Shown: positions 1 to 8,551, numbered from the stretch's first letter. The stretch is DNA of 64,000 nt from Wocania ichthyoenteri Th78 (GCF_000789235.1 NZ_KN525716.1:781501-845500), one strand, 5' to 3'. A program made the numbers and translations. Notes: a model not told the origin generated them from the sequence alone.

Positions 1-539
1 GAACAATTAATTACAGTATTGTAAGTTCCGTAAAGCACAATCCACCTGTGTTTTGTGATAGAGCCATTCGCTATATCATCAGCCACGTCATCTGGATCTA
101 TTGCTAAGCCACCAATAGCACAATTTTGAATGGTACTATAATTAGCATAATCAGTGCCATTTCTGAATTGAATAAAATTGCTAGCTCCATAACCACCATC
201 CCAATGAAAACCATCAACAACAACGTAATCACCACCAATATTCATTTGTAAACCACCGTTAAAAACAACGCCCCCCGGTGTTTCTGCTCTAAATACAATT
301 GGATGGCCTGCTGTTCCATTACCAATAAAGTCTATGCGCTCATCAGTACTGTAAGTACCATTTGCCAATATAATTTCATCTCCTGGGCCATAAGTCTGAT
401 CCTCTAATGCTTCAGGATCTGAAATATTATAAGTGGTTTGAGAAAACACATTATAATTACTGAAAAGAATTAATGTAAAAATGCAACTTCTAAATAAAAT
501 CCCGCTTATTAAAGAACATAAGGTTTGAGCAATTTTCAT
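1..539 (-). CDS. PL6-family polysaccharide lyase (chondroitinase B / alginate lyase type), N-terminal part
   Basis: I translated this by hand from an ATG at 539 on the minus strand; the frame stays open to the window edge (about 179 residues). The product starts with a signal peptide ending near FSQ at about residue 34. It then has the typical opening of PL6 right-handed beta-helix lyases: LANGTYS, the stretch GTAGHPIVFRAETPGGVVFNG, and YVVVDGFHW. PL6 enzymes cleave dermatan sulfate or alginate at uronic acid residues by beta-elimination. The catalytic Lys and Arg lie beyond the edge, so specificity cannot be read here. It diverges from the RraA-like gene across a 40-bp near-palindrome. In this context a uronate polymer is the likely substrate. 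I am confident of the family from the N-terminus, less so of the substrate. Confidence 0.8.
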   Translation of the reverse strand, partial: MKIAQTLCSLISGILFRSCIFTLILFSNYNVFSQTTYNISDPEALEDQTYGPGDEIILANGTYSTDERIDFIGNGTAGHPIVFRAETPGGVVFNGGLQMNIGGDYVVVDGFHWDGGYGASNFIQFRNGTDYANYSTIQNCAIGGLAIDPDDVADDIANGSITKHRWIVLYGTYNTVINC

Positions 540-598
540 TTTAGTTTAATTAAGTTAATTTTTGAAACAATTTCGCAGGTTAATTATAAATGAGTATT

Positions 599-638
599 TT
601 TGGAAAACCAAATTGGTTAACCAGATTGGTTTTCCAAA
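599..638. promoter_or_regulatory. 40-bp near-palindrome in a divergent promoter region (UxuR/ExuR-like operator)
   Basis: Two 20-bp arms centred at 618/619 pair with only two mismatched positions. The middle reads AATTGGTTAACCAGATTGG and the outer arms are TTTGGAAAACC and GGTTTTCCAAA. The centre is 79 bp from the PL6 start and 74 bp from the RraA-like start, so it could control both. The core resembles the AATTGGTATACCAATT box of the GntR-family hexuronate regulators UxuR and ExuR. No GntR gene lies in the window, so the regulator is inferred. Confidence 0.6.
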
Positions 639-692
639 TATAAATATATTTTGGTGCTTTACAAATAATTTTAATTAAAAACACTTAACGTC

Positions 693-1397
693 GTGAATAA
701 GCTATCTAAGAAATTAAGAGAAAATCTAAAAAAGATAAGCACTGCAACTATAGCTACATGCTTATATAAAAAAGGGCTAAGAAATCAATTTATTCAAGAT
801 GTATTCCCTCTTAGTGCTTTAAAAGAAAATATGGTAGGAGAAGCTTTTACGTTAAGATATATTCCTGCACGAGAAGATTTAAACCCTATCACTGTATTTA
901 AAGATCCTAAACATCCACAAAGAGTTGCTATTGAAACTTGCCCTGAAGGAGCTGTTTTAGTTATGGACAGCAGAAAAGATGCAAGAGCAGCATCAGCCGG
1001 TTCTATTTTAGTTACGCGCTTAATGAAACGAGGTGCAACAGGAATAGTAACCGATGGTGGTTTTAGAGACTCTGAAGAAATTGCTAATCTTAACTTTCAC
1101 TCTTATCATCAAAGACCATCGGCTCCAACAAATCTTACGCTACATCAAGCTATAGACATTAATTCTCCTATAGGATGTGGAGATGTAGCAGTATTTCCTG
1201 GTGATATCATTGTAGGAGATAAAGATGGTGTCATAGTTATTCCTTTTAATATAGCTGAAGAAGTAGCTATTGAATGTGAAGCAATGACACGCTTTGAAGA
1301 TTTTGTGTTAGAGCAAGTAAATAAAGGGCAATCTATATTAGGACTGTATCCACCAACAGACAAGCAAACTTTAGTTGACTTTGAGAAGTGGAAGTAA
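693..1397 (+). CDS. RraA-family protein (HMG/CHA aldolase-like)
   Basis: A 234-residue RraA-fold protein. Members include metal-dependent 4-hydroxy-4-methyl-2-oxoglutarate/oxaloacetate aldolases and the RNase E inhibitor RraA; an aldolase-like role on a keto-acid fits better beside uronate-degrading genes. The family signature is visible: a glycine-rich loop around residues 103-118 (GSILVTRLMKRGATG) and DGGFRD at 121-126, where R125 and D126 match the substrate/metal Arg-Asp pair of the aldolases. The start is GTG at 693; the upstream frame is closed by TAA at 672-674 and no ATG occurs before residue 47, so the GTG is effectively forced. There is no signal peptide, so it is cytoplasmic. It diverges from the PL6 lyase, sharing a palindromic control region. 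The exact substrate is unknown. Confidence 0.75.
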   Translation: MNKLSKKLRENLKKISTATIATCLYKKGLRNQFIQDVFPLSALKENMVGEAFTLRYIPAREDLNPITVFKDPKHPQRVAIETCPEGAVLVMDSRKDARAASAGSILVTRLMKRGATGIVTDGGFRDSEEIANLNFHSYHQRPSAPTNLTLHQAIDINSPIGCGDVAVFPGDIIVGDKDGVIVIPFNIAEEVAIECEAMTRFEDFVLEQVNKGQSILGLYPPTDKQTLVDFEKWK

Positions 1398-1820
1398 AAG
1401 ATTCAGGTTCTTACAGCTATTTCCCCATTAATATTTTTATTTTAATTGATTAAAAACGTGAATATGCATTAGAAAAATATTTATAAGTACCTCAACATTA
1501 ACTATCTTTGGGTTTTGAATGCAATTGCATTCATTTAAGTTCATTTAATTTTTAAAATACAATAAGGTGCGTTAATCGGTGCCTATATGTGTTAAACACA
1601 CATTAACTTTTTGAATATCAACTGTTTAAAATAGTAATTCGAGCCCCAGCCCGGTCACAAAAGCCTGAAAACTTAATGCTTTCAGGCTTTTTTATTTTAA
1701 TCTCTTTCAGTTGGTATCAATTAATAGCATCAAATATGATTACTAGTATAATTTAAATACAGAATTTAATTAGAAAATTAACAAAGTAGGAAGAGCCCAG
1801 CTAAGTATAAAATCGTATAA
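1398..1820. other. Intergenic stretch with a tRNA-3'-end-like fragment, hairpin terminator and IS insertion site
   Basis: No gene is seen. At 1638-1658 there is a TTCGAGCC...CCCGGTCAC segment that looks like the T-loop and acceptor end of a tRNA, but the preceding bases cannot form the matching T-stem, so it is a fragment, not a tRNA. It runs directly into the terminator hairpin at 1659-1694. The segment 1650-1740 is partly similar to 27965-28074. Confidence 0.5.
1659..1694 (+). terminator. Rho-independent terminator
   Basis: An 11-bp stem, AAAGCCTGAAA at 1660-1670 with TTTCAGGCTTT at 1680-1690, has a 9-nt loop and is followed by a T-run on the plus strand. It follows the RraA-like gene at a distance of about 260 bp, just after a tRNA-end-like fragment, so it may originally have served a lost tRNA gene. 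Confidence 0.75.
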
Positions 1821-2798
1821 ACCCGTTGTGCATTTTAAATAATGCTGATTTTTATATTGTTTATTTTTCTATCAAAGACAAATTTGTTAATGTATTGAAT
1901 TACAGTTAGCGAAGTTATTTTAGATATTATTCTGGTCTTAAAGCCTTCAAAAGACTTAGCGTAGTTGCGTCTTATCATGAATTGGTCACACAGTTGAGAA
2001 AATAAAGTTTCTATCCTCTTTCTCGATTTTCTAAAAATGTACGGTTGTTTTTTGTAATTGTTTTGATTATTTCTCATCGGTGTATTTAGCTTTATGTTAC
2101 AAGTATCAAACAAGTTAAGTTGAATTTCTGCGGATAAATAACCTCTATCACCAATTAAAGTGCAATTGCTAATTTGTGCTTTAATATCTTTAAGATAATT
2201 CACATCATGAACAGATGCCGGACTCAAATCTATACTCTGAAAAATACCGCTAACAGAACAAATAGCATGTAATTTATACCCATAATAATTAGCACTTTGA
2301 GAAGCACAATAACCTTTGTCTGGAAAGACATAAGTAGCTTCTTTACATATTCTTGAACGAGAACTTCTTGATAGCTTACAAACCTCTAAAGGCATACTAT
2401 CTACAATGAAATAGTCTTCAAATTCATTAAAATGAGTAGCCAATTTTAAACGTATTGCATCAATATGATTTGCTAACTTTCTTCTTCTACGATTATAAAC
2501 ACTGCGGTTAATTTTTGATGAAATGACATCAGGAAGTTGTCTAAATAGGTTACTCTCACTATCTATACCCATATATTCTGATGTAAGGCTTAGGCTTACC
2601 AACTCCAAATCACTCAGTTTGGGTTGTCGTCTTTGATAAGCTAAAAGCTGCTCTTTTGATATTTTTCTTAATACTTCCAATATTCTTTCGTAATTTGCAT
2701 TTAAGTTGTTCATAATTAATGTTTTATCGCTAAAACAAGTTACTGATTATCAGTAAGATGGACAACTTTTTTCTTTTAAATCATAATGCACAACGGGT
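1821..2798 (-). mobile_element. IS982-family insertion sequence, complete
   Basis: A 978-bp element. Perfect 14-bp inverted ends start ACCCGTTGTGCATT (1821-1834) and finish with its complement at 2785-2798. The flanks carry a 5-bp direct repeat TATAA at 1816-1820 and 2799-2803, the expected target duplication. It holds one uninterrupted transposase gene. Intact ends, intact gene and a clean target duplication suggest a recent insertion between the RraA-like gene and the CBM gene. Confidence 0.9.
1835..2713 (-). CDS. IS982-family DDE transposase
   Basis: A 292-residue transposase that cuts and inserts its own element. The acidic triad is visible: D105 (in IVDSMPLEVC), D189 (in LIGDRGY) and E235 (in KRIETLFSQ). 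The N-terminal region with LSDLELVSLSLTSEYMG followed by an arginine-rich NRRRRKL segment is typical of IS982 proteins. Length is normal for the family and the frame is unbroken. The stop codon abuts the left inverted repeat and the start is about 70 bp inside the right end, so the gene fills the element. Confidence 0.92.
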   Translation of the reverse strand: MNNLNANYERILEVLRKISKEQLLAYQRRQPKLSDLELVSLSLTSEYMGIDSESNLFRQLPDVISSKINRSVYNRRRRKLANHIDAIRLKLATHFNEFEDYFIVDSMPLEVCKLSRSSRSRICKEATYVFPDKGYCASQSANYYGYKLHAICSVSGIFQSIDLSPASVHDVNYLKDIKAQISNCTLIGDRGYLSAEIQLNLFDTCNIKLNTPMRNNQNNYKKQPYIFRKSRKRIETLFSQLCDQFMIRRNYAKSFEGFKTRIISKITSLTVIQYINKFVFDRKINNIKISII

Positions 2799-3386
2799 TA
2801 TAATAATAATTTAGCCGCATAGTCTCTTAACTAATTGTCCGTTATTTTGTTGCAAGTTCACTTTCAGGCTTTTTCATTTTACTTACTTTTCAAATAGGTG
2901 CGTGTTTTTTTAAATCGAAAAAGGATTGAGATGCTCTTTTCTCAATTATATGATTAACTTAACACAAGACGTAACTATCCTATTCAAAACTAGAATAACA
3001 CCTAATATAATTGCCTTAATAACAGCATAATATAATTTAATAAATTTATCTTCAACAGAGACATTAGTAATATTAAAATCAACATTATTTAAAATGTACA
3101 ATGGGTTAACACTATAATTTATTGACTTTAAAAAGATAAATTTAACTACTGTACTCTAAGCTATTCATTTTATTGTAGTTACAACATAAATATCAATAAA
3201 ATAGTCCATTAAATGACGTTTTTTGTCTATTGTAATAATACAACTAACATCATAATTTAGTAAGACAATTTTATTACACTGAATTTCTCAGTAAAGTAGT
3301 GTTTCTCAGTAAAAATTCTAAAGGCTGTAAACATTACTTTGAGTATTTAAAATTAATATTATTAACAAATTAAACATCTCAAAATT
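2799..3386. other. Gene-free stretch upstream of the CBM gene
   Basis: No coding region is supported. Near 2852 there is CTTTCAGGCTTTTTCATTTTA, closely matching the right half of the terminator repeat at 1679 and the copy at 28014, but without its left arm. The direct repeat at 3284-3313 is described separately. The remainder is AT-rich with no clear structure. Confidence 0.5.
3284..3313 (+). promoter_or_regulatory. Two 12-bp direct repeats upstream of the CBM gene
   Basis: TTTCTCAGTAAA occurs at 3284-3295 and again at 3302-3313, 18 bp start to start. The pair ends about 73 bp before the ATG at 3387. Tandem direct repeats at near two helical turns are typical binding sites of AraC-type proteins or response regulators. 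The AraC gene at 7524 is a possible, unproven partner. Confidence 0.45.
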
Positions 3387-4175
3387 ATGAAAAAAATTAC
3401 GTTTACGCTTTTTGGACTATTAATTGTGTTTGGCTTGTCGTCCAGTACATCAAAAATAGAGAATACTTCTATTGAAGCTGAATATCTTCGCCCTCCTCTT
3501 CTAACAATTGAAGCTGAGACAGGAACACTTTCAGGGACTGCGGATGTATTTACTGGTTGTGGTCCTGCCTCAGGAGATATTGTGAGATTAGGGGGTGCGC
3601 AAGGAGTTCCAGATGGCTTAGGAACTCTAACATTTAACAATGTTAATGTTGCTACAGCTGGTACCTATACTTTAAACATCAATCACATGTATAAAAATGT
3701 AGATACTAAACATAGGCTTACAATAAACGGTACACCAGAAATAATAACATTAGCAGCAACTGCAGGATGGTGTTATAACGGAGCTCCACCAGAAGACCAA
3801 AAAATGTTGATTACTTTAGTAGCTGGAGACAATACTATTGCTATAGAAGCAGATCCAACTGACCCTGATTTAGGAACGGCAGGTGCTTTTATTGACCTAA
3901 TATCTCTTGAAGAGGGGGATACTCTTGGAGTTGATACTTTCGAAAAGAATAATGATGTATTGATTTATCCAACTTTAGTTGATAATACTATGAAAATTAA
4001 ATCAGCTTTAAATCTAACAGGTTTATATATTTCTGATATGTCGGGTAGAACAGTTAAAACATTTAGTGCTAAAGGTCAAAAGGAATATAATTTAGAAACA
4101 CTTAGCTCTGGTATTTATTTTGCAAACATCGTTGTAGATTCTAAACGTTCGGTTCATAAATTTATTAAAAAATAA
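3387..4175 (+). CDS. Secreted carbohydrate-binding module (CBM6/CBM35-like) protein with T9SS sorting tail
   Basis: A 262-residue secreted protein with no catalytic domain visible. It has a short signal peptide (about residues 1-20), then a jelly-roll domain of about residues 38-175 that opens with IEAETGTLSG and closes with AGAFIDLISLEEG, the pattern of CBM6/CBM35-type sugar-binding modules. The last 75 or so residues (from VLIYPTLVDNTMKIKSA to SSGIYFANIVVDSKRSVHKFIKK) form a type IX secretion C-terminal domain, so the product should be exported and attached to the cell surface. A stand-alone surface CBM could capture polysaccharide for the neighbouring secreted enzymes. It has its own upstream direct repeats and a downstream terminator, so it is probably transcribed alone. 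Confidence 0.7.
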   Translation: MKKITFTLFGLLIVFGLSSSTSKIENTSIEAEYLRPPLLTIEAETGTLSGTADVFTGCGPASGDIVRLGGAQGVPDGLGTLTFNNVNVATAGTYTLNINHMYKNVDTKHRLTINGTPEIITLAATAGWCYNGAPPEDQKMLITLVAGDNTIAIEADPTDPDLGTAGAFIDLISLEEGDTLGVDTFEKNNDVLIYPTLVDNTMKIKSALNLTGLYISDMSGRTVKTFSAKGQKEYNLETLSSGIYFANIVVDSKRSVHKFIKK

Positions 4176-4204
4176 ATTTATCTCTTTTAATATCTATCTA
4201 TAAT

Positions 4205-4247
4205 AAAAACCTGGAGAATAATTATTCCATTATTTTTCAGGTTTTTT
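4205..4247 (+). terminator. Rho-independent terminator after the CBM gene
   Basis: AAAAACCTG at 4205-4213 pairs with CAGGTTTTT from 4238, with a further inner GAATAATTATTC palindrome, followed by a T-run. It starts 30 bp after the CBM gene stop. Confidence 0.8.
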
Positions 4248-4453
4248 ATTAACTCAATTTATTGCGCAGTAAATAACACTCCTTTATCTTTTATTTACTA
4301 AATGTTAATTATTTAGTTTTAGTGATAATATTTTACAAATAATAAGCATGTGAGTGAGTATTATTTCAATTTAAAAGACCTTCATATCTTTTCAAAATAT
4401 TTTATATTTTTTTATATCGACCTCTCACGTTAAATTATTTTAAAGAATATACA

Positions 4454-6094
4454 ATGACTAAAAAATTATACTTCTTATTTTTTTTAATACTATCAAGTTT
4501 CTACATTAACGCACAACAAACTGTTGGTTTATTTACTTATACAGCAGAAGCAAGAGAAGGCTACACCCTATTTGCACCTATGTCAAGTAATAATACTTTT
4601 TTAATTGATAATTGTGGCGAAAAAGTTCATAGTTGGCCATCTGTATATAACCCTGGTGTTTCTACTTATTTGCTAGAAAACGGTATTTTACTTCGTGCTG
4701 GTAACGTAACAAACCCCACTTTTACTTCTGCCGGTGGAGAAGGTGGAATTATTGAAATGATAGATTGGAATGGAAATGTCATTTGGGATTATACACTTTC
4801 TAGTGCAACCCAATGTATGCATCACGATATAACATATTTGCCAAATGGAAATATACTAGCCATTGTTTGGGATTTATATACATCGCAACAAGTATTAGAT
4901 GCAGGGGGAACGTATGGAGGCAACTCATTATGGTCAGAAAAAATTATAGAAATACAACCAGATTTAGTAAATGGTGGTGGAACTATTATTTGGGAATGGA
5001 ATGTTTGGGATCATTTAATTCAAGACGAAAACCCAACAAAACCAAATTATGGCGTAGTTGGCAATAACCCTAGACGTATTGATTTAAACTATCCGCATGG
5101 AGCTGTATCTGGGGATTGGTTGCATATTAACGGGATAGATTACAATGAAGATTTAGACCAAATAATGCTTAGTATTTATACTTTTAATGAGATATGGGTA
5201 ATCGATCATTCCACAACTACCTTAGAAGCTGCAGGAAGTACAGGTGGAAATTCTGGTTTGGGTGGCGATTTACTTTTTCGTTGGGGAAATCCAGAAGCAT
5301 ATAATCAAGGAACTGTTGCAAATAAAAAATTATTTAGACAACACCATCCGCATTGGATAGAAAACGGTTTAATTGATGAAGGTAAAATAATGGTATTCAA
5401 TAATAAAGTAGGTACTGTACCCAATCAAGAATATTCTACAGTTAATATTATTGAGCCTATATTCAACGCCTCTGGCGGTTATGAAATTCAAAACGATACA
5501 TTTTTGCCAACCGAATTTTATTGGACGTTCAAGGAAGAGAATCCGTCAGATTTTTATTCAGGGTTTGTTTCGGGAGCACAAAGACTAGAAAATGGCAATA
5601 CACTAATTTGTGAAGGTGCTTTTGGAAGATTTTTTGAAATTAATCCAATGGAGGAAATTGTTTGGGAATATATTAACCCTGTTGGGCCTACAATCACAAA
5701 CCAAGGTGATGCACCAACACAAAATGTTGTTTTTAGAGCAACAAAACATCCTTCAGGTTTTGCAGCATTTATTGGTAAAGACTTAACACCACAAGGCTAT
5801 ATAGAAACCGGTTCAACATTTAGTTGTGATATACTGCTTTCAAATAATGAAGTTCCATACAACAATGATTTTATTGTATTTCCAAATCCAGCATCAAGTT
5901 ACTTTAACATTAAATCAACCGTAAAAGTAGAAAAATTGTCCGTTTACGACATAAGTGGTAAACGAGTAAAAGAATTTATAATAAATGGTACAGAAGCAAA
6001 AATAAATTGCTCAAATCTTTATAAAGGGCTTTACATTCTAAAAACTCATTTGATAAATGGCATAGTAAAGAACACCAAACTTATTATTGATTAA
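4454..6094 (+). CDS. Secreted aryl-sulfate sulfotransferase-like protein (ASST family), T9SS cargo
   Basis: A 546-residue protein with a signal peptide ending at NAQQ (about residue 21), a large propeller-like domain of the arylsulfotransferase family (about 30-460) and a T9SS tail (about 475-546: FIVFPNPASSYF to NTKLIID). ASST enzymes move sulfate between phenolic esters without PAPS through a histidine intermediate. Histidine clusters fitting this are visible: MHHD (H123, H124), WLHINGIDY (H224) and RQHHPHWI (H297, H298, H300), but which is catalytic cannot be settled by eye. The LxNGNxL repeats (LPNGNIL, LENGNTL) are typical of the family. It lies beside the CBM and SGNH genes, not in an obvious operon. 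Its presence in a region rich in sulfatases is notable. Function on a natural substrate is unproven. Confidence 0.75.
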   Translation: MTKKLYFLFFLILSSFYINAQQTVGLFTYTAEAREGYTLFAPMSSNNTFLIDNCGEKVHSWPSVYNPGVSTYLLENGILLRAGNVTNPTFTSAGGEGGIIEMIDWNGNVIWDYTLSSATQCMHHDITYLPNGNILAIVWDLYTSQQVLDAGGTYGGNSLWSEKIIEIQPDLVNGGGTIIWEWNVWDHLIQDENPTKPNYGVVGNNPRRIDLNYPHGAVSGDWLHINGIDYNEDLDQIMLSIYTFNEIWVIDHSTTTLEAAGSTGGNSGLGGDLLFRWGNPEAYNQGTVANKKLFRQHHPHWIENGLIDEGKIMVFNNKVGTVPNQEYSTVNIIEPIFNASGGYEIQNDTFLPTEFYWTFKEENPSDFYSGFVSGAQRLENGNTLICEGAFGRFFEINPMEEIVWEYINPVGPTITNQGDAPTQNVVFRATKHPSGFAAFIGKDLTPQGYIETGSTFSCDILLSNNEVPYNNDFIVFPNPASSYFNIKSTVKVEKLSVYDISGKRVKEFIINGTEAKINCSNLYKGLYILKTHLINGIVKNTKLIID

Positions 6095-6185
6095 TATTAA
6101 AAAAACCTTTTTATATAGCGTTGTAGATAAATATTATCAGTAACAAACTAATTTCATTTTTATTGTTTGGTTGACTATTTCAAAA

Positions 6186-7178
6186 TTAGTTAACAATAAC
6201 TTTAAAAGTTTGTTTTTCTTTTTCATTACTAAGTGTTAATAATAAAATACCTTGTTGTGATATTTTGTAACTAAAATCTTTTTGTTCAAATATAGAAATC
6301 ACTTTTGAAAAAATTGTTTTACCATCAATAGTAGTAACGGAAAAATTAATGGGTTCAGAAGTATTAAAAGCAGATAAATCAATTTTTAATTTTTCGTTTT
6401 TTTTTATTGGATTTGGGTAGTATTGAATAGTCTTGTTATCATTAAATGATTTATTTGATAGTGGAGCTAAGTCAAACCACTTTCTAATTTCCTGAACAAC
6501 TACAGCATGCCCTTTTTCGTTTACATGATATTGATGAGCAAAATAGCTTGAAAGATCGACTCCAGCATTTGCTAAATCCTGAAATGCCTTAAAACTATCC
6601 ACTAACCCTACATGGTGCAATGCTGCCAAATCTCTAATCTGAGCAGCTAGAACTGCCAATGGGCTTTGCTCATCTAACAAATTCTCGCTCGTAATGGGCG
6701 TAGGAGTCATCAACATGACTTTACAACCGGAGGCAAGTGCATCCTGTATCATTTTAGTCCAAGCAGCTTCAGAACGAGCTAAACTTAATCTACGGTCGTT
6801 TATGGCGTAATCAATAAATACAACATCTGGACGCATAGTTAATACTTCAGAACCAAATCTTAACTCACCTTGTTCAGAATCCTCACCTCCTATTGAGGTT
6901 GTAATGGTGTTAATAACAGCTTTATTAAACGTTCCTTTCAAATTTGCTAAAGTAAGGTAAGGATAAGCTTGTAACGTATGTACATTGGGTGTTGCAAAAT
7001 AACCTGTGGGTACACTGTGTCCGTGAAATACTAAATTCATAGTTTTGTTGTTTGGCCATCCTTTTTGGAACTCAGAAATGATAGGACTCAAGTACGTGGT
7101 ACGATCGGCAACTTGTGACTGTACATTACTATAAAATGCAAATACGATGACTAAGATTATAATTTTCTTTGTTTTCAT
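6186..7178 (-). CDS. Secreted SGNH/GDSL-family hydrolase with T9SS tail
   Basis: A 330-residue protein: signal peptide (about 1-22), SGNH hydrolase domain (about 45-235) and T9SS tail (about 250-330). Block I is GHSVPTG with Ser55 as the expected nucleophile; the block II glycine is at about 98 (IGG), the block III Asn at 127 (AINDRR) and block V is HQYHVNEKGH with His218 or His224. Two usual acidic positions are changed: the Asp of GDS is His54, and the Asp of the DxxH motif appears to be His215. The family removes acetyl or other ester groups from carbohydrates; a deacetylase role on a polysaccharide is an inference. It converges with the sulfotransferase gene and lies downstream of the AraC regulator. 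Confidence 0.65.
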   Translation of the reverse strand: MKTKKIIILVIVFAFYSNVQSQVADRTTYLSPIISEFQKGWPNNKTMNLVFHGHSVPTGYFATPNVHTLQAYPYLTLANLKGTFNKAVINTITTSIGGEDSEQGELRFGSEVLTMRPDVVFIDYAINDRRLSLARSEAAWTKMIQDALASGCKVMLMTPTPITSENLLDEQSPLAVLAAQIRDLAALHHVGLVDSFKAFQDLANAGVDLSSYFAHQYHVNEKGHAVVVQEIRKWFDLAPLSNKSFNDNKTIQYYPNPIKKNEKLKIDLSAFNTSEPINFSVTTIDGKTIFSKVISIFEQKDFSYKISQQGILLLTLSNEKEKQTFKVIVN

Positions 7179-7523
7179 GAATACTGGTCATTAATTGTTT
7201 TAGTGATAATTATAATTTAAAAGAGGCATGTGTTATTTAAATTTTAATTATAATTTTAAAATCATAATTCTTTAATGACTTTAAAACCTAACATATAAGT
7301 GCAATTTACAATTAACCATTTGCTACAACCATAGACAAAAACAAGATAATGATGGACAATTTAACTATTGAAGAAAGGTTTTTATTAAAGAATGGTTGTA
7401 GTATCCGGCCAATTAAGAAGTGGATTGTTTATAAGGAAATAATTAATGATTTATTTGTATTCTAATATATACCATCATTTCAAAAAATACCCCAAGAGTA
7501 CAAAAGGATAAATACTTATTTTT
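7179..7523. other. Gene-free stretch between the SGNH and AraC genes
   Basis: This presumably holds the SGNH promoter. An ATG-started plus-strand ORF of 38 codons at 7349-7465 is present but has no recognisable family or supporting signal. No clear hairpin or repeat was found. Confidence 0.4.
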
Positions 7524-8438
7524 TTACAACTTGTTTCTTAAATATTGGTTCTCATATAACATTTTATATTTTGAAGGTGGCATTCCTATTAGTTTACTAA
7601 ATGCTCTTGAGAAATAATATTGATCTTTAAAGCCTACTTTTAGTGATATTTCTTTAATTGTCAAATCAGTAAAGTATAAATATTGGCAGGATTTTTGGAT
7701 TTTGATGTTGTTAAAATATTTTATCGGTGAAAACCCTGTTTTTTTTTTAAAGAGTTCCGTATATCTGGATACTGACAAATTTTGTTGTAATGCTAAATCT
7801 TCGACTTTAAAGATTTCTTTAATATGCTTATTTAAAAAAGTTATGGATTGGCTAATAGGATCTGTATTTAGAAAAGAGGGACTTGGTTCTATATGGTAAA
7901 TTATAGAACTTAGTAAATGATAAAAATTAATATTTGTTATTTCAATGTTTTTACTCTCAAAATTGTTCTCTAAAGTATCAATCATTTCAATCATTTTTTT
8001 TAATCTACTTTCATTAAGAGGTATTTTACCCACATGCATTTTTACTTCATCTAAATACCTTGAATACAAAATATCTGATTTTTCTCCAAAAAAATGAGCC
8101 CAATAAATAGTCCAAGGTTGTTTTTCAGAACTTTTATAATGATGTGAAATACCTGGAGGTATTATTATATATGTGTTTGGAATTAACTCAAAGTTTTTAT
8201 TATTAATAACTACTTCGCCAGAACCTTCTGTACAATAGAGCCATATATATTCCTTACAACCAAACTTCCGCTTCCTATCATGATGAATAGCATGTGGGTA
8301 ATATCCTATAGCTGTCAAATAAAAATCTGAAATCAATGAATTAGCTACTATCTCTTTTCTAATATTAGGAGGAATAGTAATCATTTTTTGGCCTATAAAG
8401 CCTTCCTTGATTTTTTGTGTTTCTAATGAAGAATCCAT
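7524..8438 (-). CDS. AraC-family transcriptional regulator with cupin sensor domain
   Basis: A 304-residue cytoplasmic regulator. The N-terminal half (about 35-150) is the AraC-type cupin sugar-binding domain (YIWLYCTEGSGEV, IIIPPGISHHY, WAHFFG). The C-terminal 100 residues hold the two helix-turn-helix motifs, including LSVSRYTELFKKKTGFSPIKY and the signature IKEISLKVGFKDQYYFSRAF before PPSKYK. Such proteins usually activate sugar-use genes when a sugar binds the cupin. It lies upstream of the SGNH gene on the same strand, 345 bp away, so likely in a separate transcript. A decayed relative is found at 27546-27735. Targets are unknown; the direct repeats upstream of the CBM gene are candidates. 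Confidence 0.9.
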   Translation of the reverse strand: MDSSLETQKIKEGFIGQKMITIPPNIRKEIVANSLISDFYLTAIGYYPHAIHHDRKRKFGCKEYIWLYCTEGSGEVVINNKNFELIPNTYIIIPPGISHHYKSSEKQPWTIYWAHFFGEKSDILYSRYLDEVKMHVGKIPLNESRLKKMIEMIDTLENNFESKNIEITNINFYHLLSSIIYHIEPSPSFLNTDPISQSITFLNKHIKEIFKVEDLALQQNLSVSRYTELFKKKTGFSPIKYFNNIKIQKSCQYLYFTDLTIKEISLKVGFKDQYYFSRAFSKLIGMPPSKYKMLYENQYLRNKL

Positions 8439-8551
8439 ATTAATGTTTATTTAAAAAAATATCGACATTAAATCACCCTATTGCCAAGTCATTACAATGC
8501 AAAAATGTTTTTATGTAAAACTCTTTTAATTTAAAACTCATGACTTTATAA

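Noticed and set aside
1638-1658. Intact tRNA gene
   Set aside because: Only the T-loop/acceptor-like end is present; the 5' T-stem, anticodon arm and D arm cannot be drawn from the preceding bases.
7349-7465. Plus-strand 38-codon ORF in the SGNH-AraC gap
   Set aside because: No family resemblance, no conserved context and no ribosome-binding or promoter evidence; likely chance.
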